DNA of 64,000 nt from Anisodus tanguticus (Eukaryota; Streptophyta; Magnoliopsida; Solanales; Solanaceae), in the NCBI GenBank assembly GCA_034509755.1, contig CM067550.1, positions 6,689,001-6,753,000 of the forward strand, in the 5' to 3' direction. The translations under genes and the position numbers were made by a program. Positions 11,765-25,600 of this stretch are shown piece after piece. Numbering within the stretch: position 1 is the stretch's first letter; the number at the start of each line of letters is the position of its first letter. A model generated the notes under the pieces. That model did no database searches and was not told the DNA's origin. It was given only the letters and a program-made list of their open reading frames with translations.

Positions 11765-12145
11765 CTTCCATGATACCATTGCAGTATATTTATATATCAT
11801 GATGGTATCATAGAGGACTAAGAGAATCACTGAAGCAGTCATTCATGATATCATCTCAGTATATTTATACACCATCATCGTGTCATGGAGGACTAAGAGA
11901 TTGTCTCATTGAAGGACTAAAGCAGATCTTGATGATACCATCTCAGTATATTGTATATACTATGATGGTATGAAATATTAAAGTAGTCCTCTATAATACC
12001 ATCTCATATATATATATATATATATATATATGAGATGATGATATCATAGAGGTTTTTTTAGGAATTTTTTGGAATAAATGGATATGATCCTCTATGATAC
12101 CATGTTAGTATATTATATATCATGTTGGTATTATAATTTTGGGGA
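11765..12145. repeat. Hairpin tandem repeat, locus 1, about five units
   Basis: About five diverged units of roughly 60-90 bp each carry the motif ATGATACCATCTCAGTATAT followed by a near-complement such as ATGATGGTATCAT, so every unit can fold into a hairpin. One unit is interrupted by a (TA)n run at about 12006-12032. The same repeat forms a longer array at 46300-47140. Confidence 0.85.
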
Positions 12146-13748
12146 CATCCGGATAAATAGTTTTGAGGACATGATTTTAAAAGAGGTATGGCGGGTAATT
12201 GTTTTGCTTGGAGGGAGCTTTGAGGACTCACTTCTTTTAGTTTTTTGGATTTGTTCTAATCTTGTTTTCGCATAATTAGATTTTGAAAAAATAATTTTTA
12301 GAGAAATATTTCGAATACCTTTTGAGGATTTTATTTTTGTGTAGCATTGGTGCTTGTATTATGTGGGTACTTACGTTTAGTTTATTTCAATTTCATAGAA
12401 ATATTTTAGTTTGATTTTTAGAATACAAGTCTGCTTTAAAAACAAATACAACGCCTTCTCTGCTCTCAAAATATTCCCAAGACATTCTAACTTCATACGG
12501 AGCCTACCATTTTCTGAATGAAAGGAAATATAAAGAAGAAATATAATAATAAAAAGGAAAATCTAGGATGATTCTATTTGATATCTTAATATTCCGATCT
12601 AGAACTCTGGGATTCTAGATGTTGAGCAGAAGGAGCAAAGAGGGGACAAAGACTTGTTCCATACCTTCTAGCTTGTATGGTTGAGAACGAACCATGGACA
12701 ATTAATAAATAATTGTCATCTCCAAAAGCGTCGCTTTGGAAAGAAGCTACAAAGAGAGAAATAGACTCTATCATATAGAACCATACTTGCGTAATGGTTG
12801 ATCTTCCTCCTAGAAAAGAACCTTTGGGTTGTAAGATGTGCTCCCAGAGTAGCTTCACATCCAGTGCGATCTTGCGTGGCATGAATGTTGAATTAGCCTT
12901 CCCCAGTCGAAGTTGGAAGAGAATCGAGACGGACCTGTTGGGCTTCTTCGAACTTTCATTTTGGTTCGAAATGTTTACATTTTGGTCCTGAAAGTTTCAG
13001 ATAAAACAGAACAATAATCGACCACGTAAACATTGACTCTGCGAAGTTAGAATGCCAACGGTTGGAGAATCAACGAGTCTAAAAGTAAAAGTTGAACATT
13101 TTTTCATGCAATACGAACCTTTGCGGTGGAAACCCAACCATATGCGATTGGAGATCCCAAGAATGTGGTTCAATGGGAAAACTAAGCGGCAAAAGGTTCG
13201 GTTGAGCGCTTCGGTGGAAGCAAGAAGCACTTCGGATGATGATTTACGTACGGAAACATGAATCCAAAGTCGTTCTCGCGATAGACATTAAAGTCTCGCT
13301 GCGTGGTGGGTAAAGGTTAAGCTTCCAAACCTTTAAAAGATCCTCAAACGGTTGAGGTTAAGGTTGGGGGAACTTTTAATGATTCCTAACACTAGTGAAG
13401 TGGGGTATAGCAGGATACCTTGTAGGAGATCACCTATTTAAGTGCGAGGATGGCCGACTCAAATGAACGCACTTAAGAATCCAAGTGTGTCCATGGCCAC
13501 AACGGACGAAACGTAAGAAGGAAAATGAATAAGAAGAGTTATTGTGTTGATATCGTTGTCTTGGCTTACACTAAACACCGACGGTTCAAGACATCACGTT
13601 CACCGCGCATAAATAAGTCCGATGGTTTCAACTAGGGAAGGTTCAAAGCGAAAGATACCTCTCCGATGCAATATCTTTTCGTTTGAAAGATTGCTTGAAA
13701 TGTAGGCACCTTGTGCGTGCGCCACAATCTCTCTTTCATAGAGGGGAT
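12146..13748. other. No gene recognised; possible LTR-element interior
   Basis: There is no recognisable coding region. Because the segment ends in AGAGGGGAT directly before an LTR start at 13749, its right part may be the decayed interior of the LTR element whose 3' LTR follows. No Copia or Gypsy protein motif could be read in any frame, so this is only inference. Confidence 0.4.
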
Positions 13749-14550
13749 TGTTGGAAATTAGCCTTTGGCGGGGAGATGCGTCCACCCATCTTTGATGAAT
13801 TAAACACTAGTGTTTCGCATGTTGGAGACCTTGTCTCTTCGCACATGCATGATCTACGAAGTGAGTAGATGACCGTAGGGCCAAGAATCGTCTAATTTCG
13901 TTGAGAAATGAAAGAGATATTGGTCCACGAAGTAAGGTGTTTGAGACATGGAAATGTGGTGTGGGACAAATCTACCACATCGGTGGGAATAGGAAGAATT
14001 GCTCTCTATATAAGTCTCTAATGTGGTAAAGGGTTTGGATCCCCGGGGTATCCCATGTGTTTAAAGGAGGGAAGACCTAGATGTGCTTGGGTTCAAGGCT
14101 AAGCCCACACGCGCGCGCCGCCGCCGCCCGCCGTCCGTCCGGTCGGTCTCGGCCGGGTCGGGTCACGGGTCGTGGGGCGTGGGGCGTGGGCCTTTTCGAT
14201 ATTATCTTTTTGGACCGAGAACTCTTCCGGATGTACGGTTGATCCCCGAAGTTTCATATGTACAGTTTGGACCAGAATTCTTTTATATGTACAGTTTGGT
14301 CCCTAGAATTTCGGGAGACTTTTTTCGCCTACCGTTGGGACCGTTTTTGAGGAATTAATCGGCCATTACTTGGTCGATTAACTCCTCCATTAACGACTCA
14401 TTGCAGGCGATTGGCAAGGGCGACCTTTCAATGGCCATTAATTACCATTACTTGGTCGTTTTAATGCCCTCCTAAATGGCCATTAATGACCATGTTTTGG
14501 CGGTTGGACGACCCCTTCTCTATGCTATATATTGAGCTTCATTTGGCTCA
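13749..14550 (+). mobile_element. LTR copy (3' LTR candidate), same family as 40550-41672
   Basis: From TGTTGGAAATTAGCC onward this matches the reverse complement of the solo LTR at 40550-41672 over some 700 bp. Shared parts include the blocks around 13800-13960, 14050-14100 and 14215-14330, and the TAATGGCCATTAATGACC-like words. A purine run (AGAGGGGA) directly precedes it, as expected for a 3' LTR. Similarity fades after about 14500 and I find no matching ACCAACA end, so the right boundary is uncertain. It contains a GC-rich patch with CGCCG repeats at about 14110-14160. Confidence 0.7.
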
Positions 14551-15503
14551 ATTCGGTGGCAGAAAATAGACAAAAAAACAAGTGAGAAACAGGAGCAAAC
14601 GAGAGGCGAAAAACGAGCAAGGACAAAGCCGAAAAACGGCCACAAAATAGCACAAAACGGTGAGTGAAATTCAAAGCAAAAATGTCTTCAATAATACTTT
14701 AACCTGCATAGTTTTCAATTTTTTGTTTTCCGAAAAACAAGAGATTAATAACACTGTACTTAAGGATATTGACGTTTCATATTTCGTAAAACGTTCCATG
14801 TATTTGTTTCCATTTTTCATGTTGTGATTATTTATATAAGAATACCACTAAAATCAATTTTGTACAAAATCAGATAAAGTTTATATTTATTTGTTACATT
14901 TCTATCAAAGTTGATGAGTTTCCTATATCATTCGCGGTAAGTTTTTTCCAATAGGGAGCAGTTGTCTTTGACCTTCATTGAAAAGCTCAAGGGCCAAAAG
15001 TTACTGGGGTGCAGCTTGAATTTCCCAAAAGGATAAGAAAACAACGTTCATAGAGACGAGATTCTAGAGTAAAGCTCAAACTTAGACCTTCCATTCGGGT
15101 GTATATAACTTAAACTCCAAAAGTTATCAAATATTCACCTTTGGGATTTCTTCTGCACTTTTAAGCAAGTAGTGGAAGAAATTAGTCAAAACTTTTTAAT
15201 AATAAAACTTCTCAACCAAATTAAGCAGAGAAAAGATGTAAAATTTTGAGGAAATGATTTGTTATTGTTTTAAAATTCGCTTACTTCAAGCTTTTTTACC
15301 CACCCCACGCTATGGGAGAATTATATACTTTGTTCTTTCACCTTCAATTAGAAGATTAAACGGACCCAAAAGTAGATTGGAAGCATCCTGAAATTATCCC
15401 AAAAAGGAAAAGAAACAAAGTTCGTAGCATATTAGCGCCAAGGTCGCGGGTCAAAGCTTAAAGCTTCAAACCGAGACCTCCCACTCGTATTTGGTGTCAT
15501 CCT
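14551..15503. other. Intergenic, no gene seen
   Basis: No supportable gene. The first part (to about 14660) may still belong to the preceding LTR. The rest is AT-rich. Confidence 0.4.
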
Positions 15504-15625
15504 TTTGAGCCGAAGACCTATTGAAATATACTCTCTACCCCATAAAAGTAGAGGTAAAATCTACGTACATTCTACCCTTCTCAGATCCCACTTTGTGAGA
15601 TTACATTAGTTATGTTATTTTTGTT
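15504..15625 (+). repeat. LINE 3'-tail fragment
   Basis: It starts TTGAGCCGAAG and continues with the tail family seen at the end of the LINE (52324-52448): the blocks around TCTACGTACATTCTACCCTT, CAGATCCCACTTTGTG and GGATTACA-like words. The final TTG repeat is degraded. Confidence 0.75.
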
Positions 15626-15629
15626 TTAC

Positions 15630-16185
15630 TCGTATTGGGGTCCGCTCTGACACTCGATAAAGTTTAATTTGAGGAAGATGGTCCCTTTTTATTTTTTAAA
15701 TTTTCCTTTATTCCAAGTTCTTGCCATCCCACCCTACGGGAGAATAGCTTCTCCCCGCAATAAAAATGTAACTGTTTTTGTTGTTACAAGTAAACGCTTC
15801 CATTTTTTGTCAAACACCTCAAAACTCCGCTCAAAAAATACTTTTAGTTTCATAGAAGTTTAGCCAAACATACTACTCCATTAGTTAGGTTACCTGGGTA
15901 CTCACTCCCTCATTTTGACTAGTAATCCAACTGAGTCAACCCATCTTGTCTTTTGCTTTCAGAAAAATGCATGCAAAAAATGATTTCTCCTTTTCCTTTT
16001 TACATTGTTACATTTCCTAAAAAATACATTTTTCACCAACTTTCTTCACATCCAGATAAAGTGACAAGCAAATTCAAAGAGTACTTTTATCAACTTGAAG
16101 CTACTAGTTATTGCTCACTATACCAAAAGTAAGAGTTGTCATACAGAACGGTCAATATTACTATAGTTCAATAGTACTTTTTAGC
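15630..16185. other. Intergenic, no gene seen
   Basis: AT-rich sequence just downstream (in the minus-strand sense) of the transporter gene and next to a SINE. I see no gene. Confidence 0.4.
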
Positions 16186-16189
16186 TAAG

Positions 16190-16470
16190 ATTTGATCACG
16201 AAATACCAAAGTTGGCTGATAAACAGCAACCCGAACAATAATTCTCAACGGGCATTCTAGACTTAGAAGGTCATCCAGAGCCACATGTGTTAAGATCCAT
16301 CCACATGGCTTAAGTCCGAAACTCAGTGGATAATGTCCCTCTAACATTCTCCACTTAAATAACATGTGTTTCTCTACAACATGGTTTGAACCCGTGACAT
16401 GTGTCTAACCTACACATCACACATTGGCTCTTACCACTATACCAAAGCCCTGGTGGCCACGGCTCAAGAT
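16190..16470 (-). mobile_element. tRNA-derived SINE, minus strand
   Basis: Read on the minus strand, the head has an A-box-like TGGTATAGTGGTAAGAGC (near 16426-16443) and a B-box-like GGGTTCAAACC (near 16383-16393), spaced as in a tRNA gene. Behind it is a non-tRNA body of about 200 bp. I found no clear target duplication, so both ends are approximate. It lies about 200 bp beyond the stop codon of the transporter gene and could contribute to its 3' flank. Confidence 0.65.
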
Positions 16471-16665
16471 CTATCTCGCCCTTAAACAAGTCCTTAATCC
16501 CTTAAGACTTTTTCTGTGGGGTGATGAATTGACATCACATCATAACTCATGTGTTTAGTCATTTGATATTAGCATTTGTATTTACATTTGTTTTCTCTCC
16601 TATTGTTTTCTCGAAAGCAGCACCAATACTTAGCCAGATTCAGGATGTGCACAGCAAGCAAGGAT

Positions 16666-19600
16666 TCAATTAGACTTCGTCTCAATATCAGTATTGTCAT
16701 TTGTTTCCGGTACATCGCCAGGAAGAAGACCGAGTAGGGGCAAAGGCAATAGAGAGCTGAGATTGCAGAGAACTATCAGAAAAGCCAAGTTGTCAAACCT
16801 GTCCTTGGTGACACCAAACACCTGGGTTAAACCAGCACCAATTAGACCTCCAAGGACGCTCCCTCCATTGGATATGGACATTAGGGTTGCGAAGAGAGTT
16901 GCTTCCATTCCTTGTGGACATATTCTTGCAGCTAGTACTAGAACAGGCATGAAAGATGCCTGAAACAGGTAACAAGTCAGATAATACTGATAAAGGGGTT
17001 GTCAGAATACTCTAAATCTATATTAACAAATAAAAGTTCATCTATTCAGTTTCAGTTTTACATATATACTAAAAAATAATGCAGGAGCACCTTAGACTCA
17101 AAATGGAACTTAAGGAAACGAACTTCCAAAGCATTTGCAAAGTTTACCCTTTGCTATCCTCTCACAGATTATGTGAATTGGCCTAAAAAGCTAGCTTGGC
17201 AAAACTCAAAAAAAAAACACCCACGTTTCTTCCCCTCCTCTATCAGATTAGCCACATCATCAAATAGCAGTTTGGATGCAAATTTGCCAGGTTTACCCAT
17301 GTTATCTTCTTACAATTTGTATATGAAGTGCCTCAAGAAGGTGATATCACCAAAATTCAAACAGAACCCCTATGATTCCTCTATTTCTCTTATCAGATAA
17401 CCATTCTCCTAAATGCCTAAAAAATCTATTGTTAAACAGCCTTGGTGTTCTATAAAAAGCCATACACCATTTTTATTTGTTCTCTCACAGTTATCAAGCA
17501 CTCCTCTCTTTCTTAGACGTATTGTTTAGGCATCAGCGTAGATCCTTACTCTTTATGTGTGTATTACTATGTGTTGCTCCATTTTCTTTCTATTTGGATA
17601 TTTTGTGGTCTTATTTTCCTTGCAATCCTGCATCTACTACTTTCCTTTTGAGCCTAGGTCTATCGGAAACAGCCTCTCTACTTCCCCAGACCCCACTTTG
17701 TGGGAATACACTGGATACATTGTTGTTGTTGTACAGTTATCAAGCGCGTAGTCTGGCTCCATTGATGTGGAGAAAACTTCCTCCTTCGTACTTCAACTTT
17801 TGTTTTGGAAGTTCTATAAATCATTACTTTTACCATTCATCTTCGAGTCTGCCTTGGTACATGAAATTGATACTTCTGGTATGAATTAAATGTTTCACAG
17901 AGCCAGTGACACAAAATTGCTCTGCTCTTTTTCATTCAGATTTCTGTTTCATACTTTGGTTGAGTTTCAACTTTCAACTATGTTCTTTAGTAGTTCACAT
18001 TGGTTTACATTTCAAATAAAAGACTTGGAAACAAATGTAAAGAAAGATTCAAGCAAATATAAAAGCTCTAACAATCGATAAAATTTAGGACAAGAAATTT
18101 TTAACAGGAACAAAAGAGTATCTCAAGTATCCGGAAGCTTTGTTCAAAGTAAGGGTTCGAAGAATTTGTTGGCTGCGGTTTTTATGATAATTTCCAACTT
18201 TACTTTTTTTATTCGTTTCTCTCCCTCTTTTTTTTAACTTCAAAAGTTACCAACAACAACATACCCAATGTATTTCCACACGGTGGGGTATGGGGAGGGT
18301 AGAGTGTACGCAGACCTTACCCCTACCTTGGAAGGTAGGGAGGCTGTTTCGGAAAGACCCTCGGCTCAAGAGAAGACATAACAAAGAAGGTCAGACCCCA
18401 CCGTGTGGGAAACATTAGAATAACTTCTCAAGTTCTCAAGTATTGAAGTAAAAAAAAAGGTAAATTATACTGGTGGGCCTTTTGTTTCAAAAACAGGTGG
18501 AATTCTTTTCTTTCTTTTGTAGTTTTGCAGAAAACGAATGGAATGTGTTTGCCAAAACACCACTTTGAGAGAAGCCTCTTTTTGGCTGCAAAAACTGAAA
18601 AAGAGTTTTAAAACTGTTTTCAACCAAAAAGAGAAAGTTCTTCATTCATTGCAAAAAGTGAATAACTACTCCCAAGGTGTTTCGCATTTTATAGTTTTTC
18701 AGTTTCTCATAAAGTGTTTGGTTGATTTTTTTTCAGAAAACAAATGAAAAGCAATTCCAAAAGTTAACACCTTTTGAGAACAAAAGTAAGGGTACATGAG
18801 GAGATCGTAAGGATTTTGCCTTTGAAAACTTAAGCTATACCCTCAAGATACAGTTTTGTGCAGAGATATCATAATCTTTCTCCGATAACTTCAATTGAAC
18901 CTCCCACAAATGCATACTACTTTGGAAAGGTTTATCCTAACACAACCTAACAAGAAGGCAAAATACAAAATAAAGACTAATGTTATATGAAAGCTCATGG
19001 AAACAACATAGATGTGAAAGAATCTAAGCATCCAACGACAATGGGTGAAGTAGGCCTAAAACCTTTATAAACCCCTTCAAACTATATCCGATGTGGGAGG
19101 CCATATAACTAACAATCTCCCGCATATGTAACATGATTTTGTGTTCATACTAAATTTAATGTGGATTTATGGGGCTGAGAAATTGAACATCTAATGCAAA
19201 ACCTTAAGGTAATAATAGAGTGGTCAAGACCTTGATAAATTCCTTCAGATGCCTTTTTATACTCGAGACTATATAATTCAACAATAGAGATATAGTTTCT
19301 AGAAAATAGAACCCTAGTGAAGAGCTATTTTCTACTTTGCCAAAACTCATGCTGGCCGAAGAAAATCTCGTTATACATCACATGGCAGTCCTTTACATAC
19401 ACAGTTCTATATTCATAGAATTCCAAAGGATTATATAGCTTATGCGCAAGTTTACAAATTTTATTTGGCTTTATGGCTGCTGTAGTTCTTAATTGGAATC
19501 CAGACCTAATAAGAATTCATTACACTCTACATACAAGGAAAATTACTCAATCACTGTCATTATGTCCCAATTTGATTGTTCTTCATAAAATAAAATAATA

Positions 19601-22600
19601 AAGTCTCAGTTTGTTGTTTCAATGAACGAAGAAATAAACTCTCAATTTCTTGTTTTCAATAGCCAAATACATCTTTGTAGGTAGGTTCAGTGAGTTTCTT
19701 GCAAGTCGCGAGTTAGAGCTTGTTTGGATGGGCTTATAACTTATGGCTTTATAAGCCAAAAACCATAAGTTAGGAATTTTAGGTTATGGCTTTTGACTTA
19801 TTTTTGGCTTAAAAATATGTGCTTAAAAGCACTTTTTATTTTACCCAAACATTACAAAAGTGCTTAAAAGCTATTTTGGCTTAAAAGCATCTAAAATAAG
19901 CCAATCCAAACATGCTCTTAGCCATCACATCCTTTAATAGTTTTGTGTGCCTTTGCTGTATTTTATTTGATTAGTACTCTTTTCTTAAGTTCTGCGAATT
20001 GGACTAAGCAAGACTGGGTTTCAGACTGTTTTTGCTCTATATATTACTATGCATTCACAAAGATAGGAATCAAATCAACCAGAGTGTGGATCCAAAACGG
20101 ACTCTCAGGTATGGGACCAATATAAGAAAAAATATTACCTGACCCAGAACAGTTATAATCAAGGAATCCCCAATAGCAAACCACTCATCACTAATGCCAA
20201 GCTGCCGGTTCAATCCAGTCACCAGCAGAACCTAATACACAAAACCATCATACTTGGATGTCAATCAAGACCACCATGACCCAAAACGGAAAAATCATAA
20301 AACTGAAGTAGAGAAGATGTGTTGGGACAAGTACCTGGGTCATACCAAGAGCTGTACCAGCGAGAGTCATTACGAGGAATATCTTCCGTAAAGGAACTTT
20401 CTTTAAAAACCCATTATAAAGCCACACACCGATAAGTGATGCAACTGAAGTGACAAGCTTAACGCGGCCAAGAAATTCCGGAGTGAAACCAAGTTTGTTT
20501 GTCCTACAATCAGAACAAACTTCTATTAGAACTAGCAGCTTTCATGTATTTTTACATTAATTAAAATTTAAACCTGAAACTGAGCATACGTGAAATAAAA
20601 CATAGCAGAATCTGACTGTGGTGTTGCCTGCCATAAGAAAATAAAAAGGGTGGGAAGTAGAACGCTAGGCTGCTTAATAGCTCCCCATAACTGGGTAAAA
20701 TTGTTTTTTGAGCTCTCGATGAAGCCATTGCCTAAAGAAATTCCCCTTGCTGGGCCTCGTACAGGCTGCTCTTTCACAAGTACAGATACTGCAGATGTTA
20801 TGAGCGGAAGTAATGATGTTGCACCAAAAACAAACCTGGAGGTAAGAAAAAATTTAGATTTAACCCACCAGGAACATTAGTATTACCCACAAGACCACAA
20901 TCACATAATTTAGAAAGACTGAACAAGTAACATACCTCACACCATAAGCATCCACAAGGGAGCCACTAAAGTAAGCACTCACAATTCCCCCAAATGCCGA
21001 AGAACCCCAGCACAACGACTGAAGTGATCCTGACATGCTTTGAGACTCACCGCGTGCCCTCTCAACAACCATGGAATCTACAACCTACATGATTACTAAA
21101 TTATATATGCCAGATGAATATGGTGCAAAATTAAGATGCCAGCTAGAACTTAGAAAAAGAGGAACATTACAAAGCAAGCAAAAGAGCAACTCAGATTCAT
21201 TTAGCCAGTAACTCCTTTGCTATGAACAAGTGTAACAACCAAAAATCAAGTCCAATAATTCCCAAGTGGCATTAATATTATCAAGATACAAAACACGGAA
21301 GCTGGTGCATGGCAGTGGGTGGAGCAATAGCTTTGTGACCTGATAATATCACTAACATGTCCGAGGAAGAATATACAGCTAATCCACACTACATTATAAA
21401 ACTCATGGATTTGAATAGAAAGTCGATAGTGGTGAACTATTCAATTTCAAACTAATAATGGCTCAGTCTAAAATAAGTTCTTATGCCCCCTTCTTTTTTT
21501 TTCTTTTTTTGAGATGACGGTGGTGTTCGGTTCAGCTTGCGCGCACCTCCACTATTCCACCTGGAACCTGTTACCTCCCATCAGCACAAGTACCTGGTAG
21601 CTCTGCCTAACAAAGCTTAGGCAAATGGAAAGAAATCACCTAGTGCTTTTTGCCTGCCCGAGAAGGGGGATCAAAGAAAGGTAGCTTGCTTCTCTCCTAG
21701 ACAGATGGCGACCTCATGGTTCTTATGCCCTTACTTTCCTTAAAAAAGGAGTTGGAGCATCATAATTTCTGTTGTATTCATCACTTTGATTTATAAAATC
21801 ATCACTCACCAATGTATGGATGTACAGTTAGTTCTCAGGAGAAAGTGGTGACTCTAAAAGCAGACGCCAAGAACATTTGTGGAGACAAATCATATAACAA
21901 CATACCCAGTATATTCCCATAAGTGGGGTCTGGGGAGATTACAGTGTACGCAGACCTTACCCTACCTTGGGAGGTAGAGATTGTTTCCGATAGACTCTCG
22001 ACTCAAGATAAAGCAATAATAAAAAAGCAAATACAAAACATGTCAAAAAAAGAAAAAGTAACAACACAACAATGCGTTAAGCAAAAAACAAGAAACAATA
22101 TATAGTATCAGACATCGAAGGAGAAGAAGCTACATGAAAAATACTACAACTATTAGTAAAGGAAGGAAGAACAAGACAACGTTCTACTACCTACTAACCT
22201 TCTACCCTAATCCGTGTCCTCCACAACCTCCTATCTAAGCTCATCTCAACTGCGTCATGTCCTATGCACAACCTAAATAGGTAAGGGAGAGCATTTCCAA
22301 AATCATAAGCAAGTCCTTAGACACTTCCATTTTGAAAATCCCAAAACCACAAATGACAGATGCAGGTTATACTTTAGTTCTCTTCTCATTTCTTCTGAGA
22401 ACAAGCAATAAAAAGTCGGAAATGGTAAGGGATACAGCCAACAATGAGGCATAACAACTTAAGTTAGATAGTGTGTACTGCCTGACATTTCTTGGACAAT
22501 ACACTCTTCCCTGACACACCGTTGGACTCTAGACAATCTTTCTGAACTTTTGAGACATCCTTAGTCATACTAGTTTGATAAGTTCTCTCAAATGAGTTCT

Positions 22601-25600
22601 TGAAAACTTAGAACTCATTAGGGTATGACTGAGTCTCAGATCTTACCTATGGTCCTGCTGCCAAGGTTGCAACTTAAGTACTTCAATTTTTCAACAGGCA
22701 AAACGCACTTCCGCTAAGCAAGGCTCATGTATAATTAGCAAGAATTTTGTATTAATGCAATGAAATACTTGAACAAAAATGAGAGCAAAACGAGTACTCA
22801 ACTAATATTAAAGGTCAAAAGCCAAACAATTTGTCATCAACCTTTGAACCAGTTAAAAAATATAACTAGGCAATGAACATGACAGCAGTAGTCTCAATTT
22901 ATTAAAACTAACTAGGAATAAAGGAACTTACAACATCTGAAAAAGCGACAGAAAGAGAACCAAGAAGTATGGAGAAGGCAGCACTATACTTGCTATCAAC
23001 GAAGGTGGCCATCAAAAACCATGAGAATGCCCCAAGAAGCCCTGAGAGTACCAAGTATGATCTCCTCCGATATCCAAAGAGTGGGAAGGAATCACTATAT
23101 TGGAAAAACCCATGTCATGAAATCTTTCATTAACTAGCTAGATAAAAATAAGGATGACAAGAAAGTTGATTCCAACCTGATGAACCCATACAATGGTTTT
23201 ACGAGCCATGGCAATGATGAGAACCCAGATATGACAGCTGTCTAGTCAGTCACATATAAATGTGTCAGTCTGTTTACTTAACGGAAATGGTGAGGGGCGA
23301 AGGGAGAAGAAATTACAAAGAGGTTTTCCTTGTAAGAAGGTAGACAATTTTGGGATTATCACAAAATAGAAAGGATAGTTTAATTGAAACAGAAGGAATA
23401 ACTAAGTGCTGTGGCAGTCTAAATTCGAGAGAGAATAGTATTTCAAATGACTGAATTTAACTGTAGTCTAAATTCCAAAACAACTCATAAATTCAGAATG
23501 ACAAAGTTAGATTTCAAAATTTAGAAAAAGATATACTAGAAGCATGTTTGGCTAGAATGTGGAGTTTGAATCTGATGAAAATGATTTTTTACATTGGGAA
23601 AGATTAAAAAACAACGGAAATAAATTACCCTATCAAGAATCAAGATGACATACCTCTGCAGGATCTAGGTGTAGGTCATCTTTCAAGTAAAAGCTAACAG
23701 CAAGTCTAGCAAGGCCCAGGACGCCTTGGACAAAATATACCATAGCAACAGCAATGTTATCTGGGGTTAGATCAACTCCAAAGCAACTGATTGAACTAAA
23801 TGAATATTTGTTCTTGTGGGGAACAGTTTTATTGGACAAGACAGAATCTTCTTTAACAGTGGTTGTCGGCAGATCCCCCTTTCCTGCACATGATCATATT
23901 GGAGAACATAAATATGAGACAGCCAAAAAGAAGAACTGCAAACAGAATAGTAGAAAAGGAGCTCACATCGTGACATAAGCCACCACTTATGAGCATGAAG
24001 GTGCTAAATCCATGATGAAGACTCTTGAAATATTTTTCTTGACAACCTACTGAATACTAACCACCAAAAAGGGAAATGACGTATAACAGCAAATTCTCGC
24101 TCATAGAAAGGATGTTATATTGAGGAACTTTTCCAAAAAGACTCTAGGCTAAAGAGATTAAGATCTGTCAAAGTTATACTGAAAACTATACATAGTTCAT
24201 ACATGGGAGGCAAGTGGACAACCTATGAAAACTGAAAATTGCTAGGTTTAGCCTAAGTTGCACTGACTTCTCAGCTATGATTAGATGTGGGTCTCACGGA
24301 TGATTGAACATCATGAGCCATGAGATACAAAAATAAAGCATACTAGAACATTTAAATTCTATTATGCGAAGTTTTTCCTTCCACTTTCCCCAAGGAAGAT
24401 TATTTGAATCTCCAATATGACAATCATATGCTCCCTCTATCTAACTTTTAAGCATCCGGTTTCATTTTAGTCCATCCTATAATTCTTTCTAGTTTCCTGT
24501 GTAAAATTTTCTTATGGTGCATGCCAACTCACTCTTCCCAACAATGTAGAAATGGACCATCATTTAATCTATTGTTATTAGTTCCAAATTGTTAAAGTTT
24601 ATTTAACTGGAACTTAGGATGCAATCACAGAAAGACTTGATGATTTTTGTTTGCATTTGTCGCAGAGTTGTTAAAGACCCGTTTGAGGCATGCTCAAGTC
24701 CTAAAGCTCGGTGAAGCTCATGCTTGACACTTTGATTCTGTTAATCTGGTCTTTATTACAGGCAGCGTCCTGCTTCAACACCCCAGGCATTGTCTTAAAA
24801 AGGAAGATGTTAAGCCATAAAAGTGCATGATGAGGCGATATATTAATTGTTAATATATTAGTGATTAGAAATAGGAAATTAGAAATGTAGTAAAATAAAA
24901 TTTGCTAACCTGAATAAGAACTTTGCTTCGAACGACAAGTTAAAATTATTTTTTATGTCGATTGACATGGATTTTTAAATTCACATATTCCAATTAATTA
25001 TAGATTTCCAGTTCTTTGATCCATATAATTATTGTTTTTTTTATATTTTTTTTTCTTTCATTACAGTTTTTTTTAAATTCATCCGCACCTATTTTCACTA
25101 AAGCTTGTGTTTTAATTGTGCTTTCTGCTTAAAGTTCCAGCAGACACTTGGCGCTTTTCTACATTATTTGTCTTTGCGCTCACAAATAGTATGACAATCG
25201 AAATAGAACTGAATTACTCTTAATGTTCTCTCTTACAACCCTAACATCCGAGCCATTTTTTAGTGGGGAGGGGTGATATGGGACCAATAAGTATAGACAG
25301 CAAATCCAAACTGATAACTTGTGTTATGCTTATTATAATTATTCTCGCATTATATGAAAGCTATATATATTAAACTTAATATCATGTACATTTCATGATA
25401 TCTCTTCCCTAAATATTGAAATTCCGCATGTGGTGCCGTGTCAGACATGATTCCCTAGTTTGTGTCCGAATCCATGCTGGTTAGACAGGGACGGAGAGTG
25501 AAGAGTGAAAAACCTAAAGTCTAATTTGATTAAGTGGACATGCTATCCGGACAATTCAATTTGAATCAACAATGTGCTCCTACTACTAATCTGCTTTGAT

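Noticed and set aside
11940..12145. A CRISPR-like array of palindromic repeats
   Set aside because: This is plant nuclear DNA with MULE context. Units are diverged, spacers are not unique, and no cas gene is present.
14083..14358. A GC-rich 91-codon frame
   Set aside because: It falls in an LTR copy shared with 40550-41672 and the reading frame is not kept between the copies.
17477..17884. A 135-codon plus-strand frame
   Set aside because: It lies in intron 8 of the transporter, includes a LINE-tail fragment and is Phe/Leu/Ser-rich without domain motifs.
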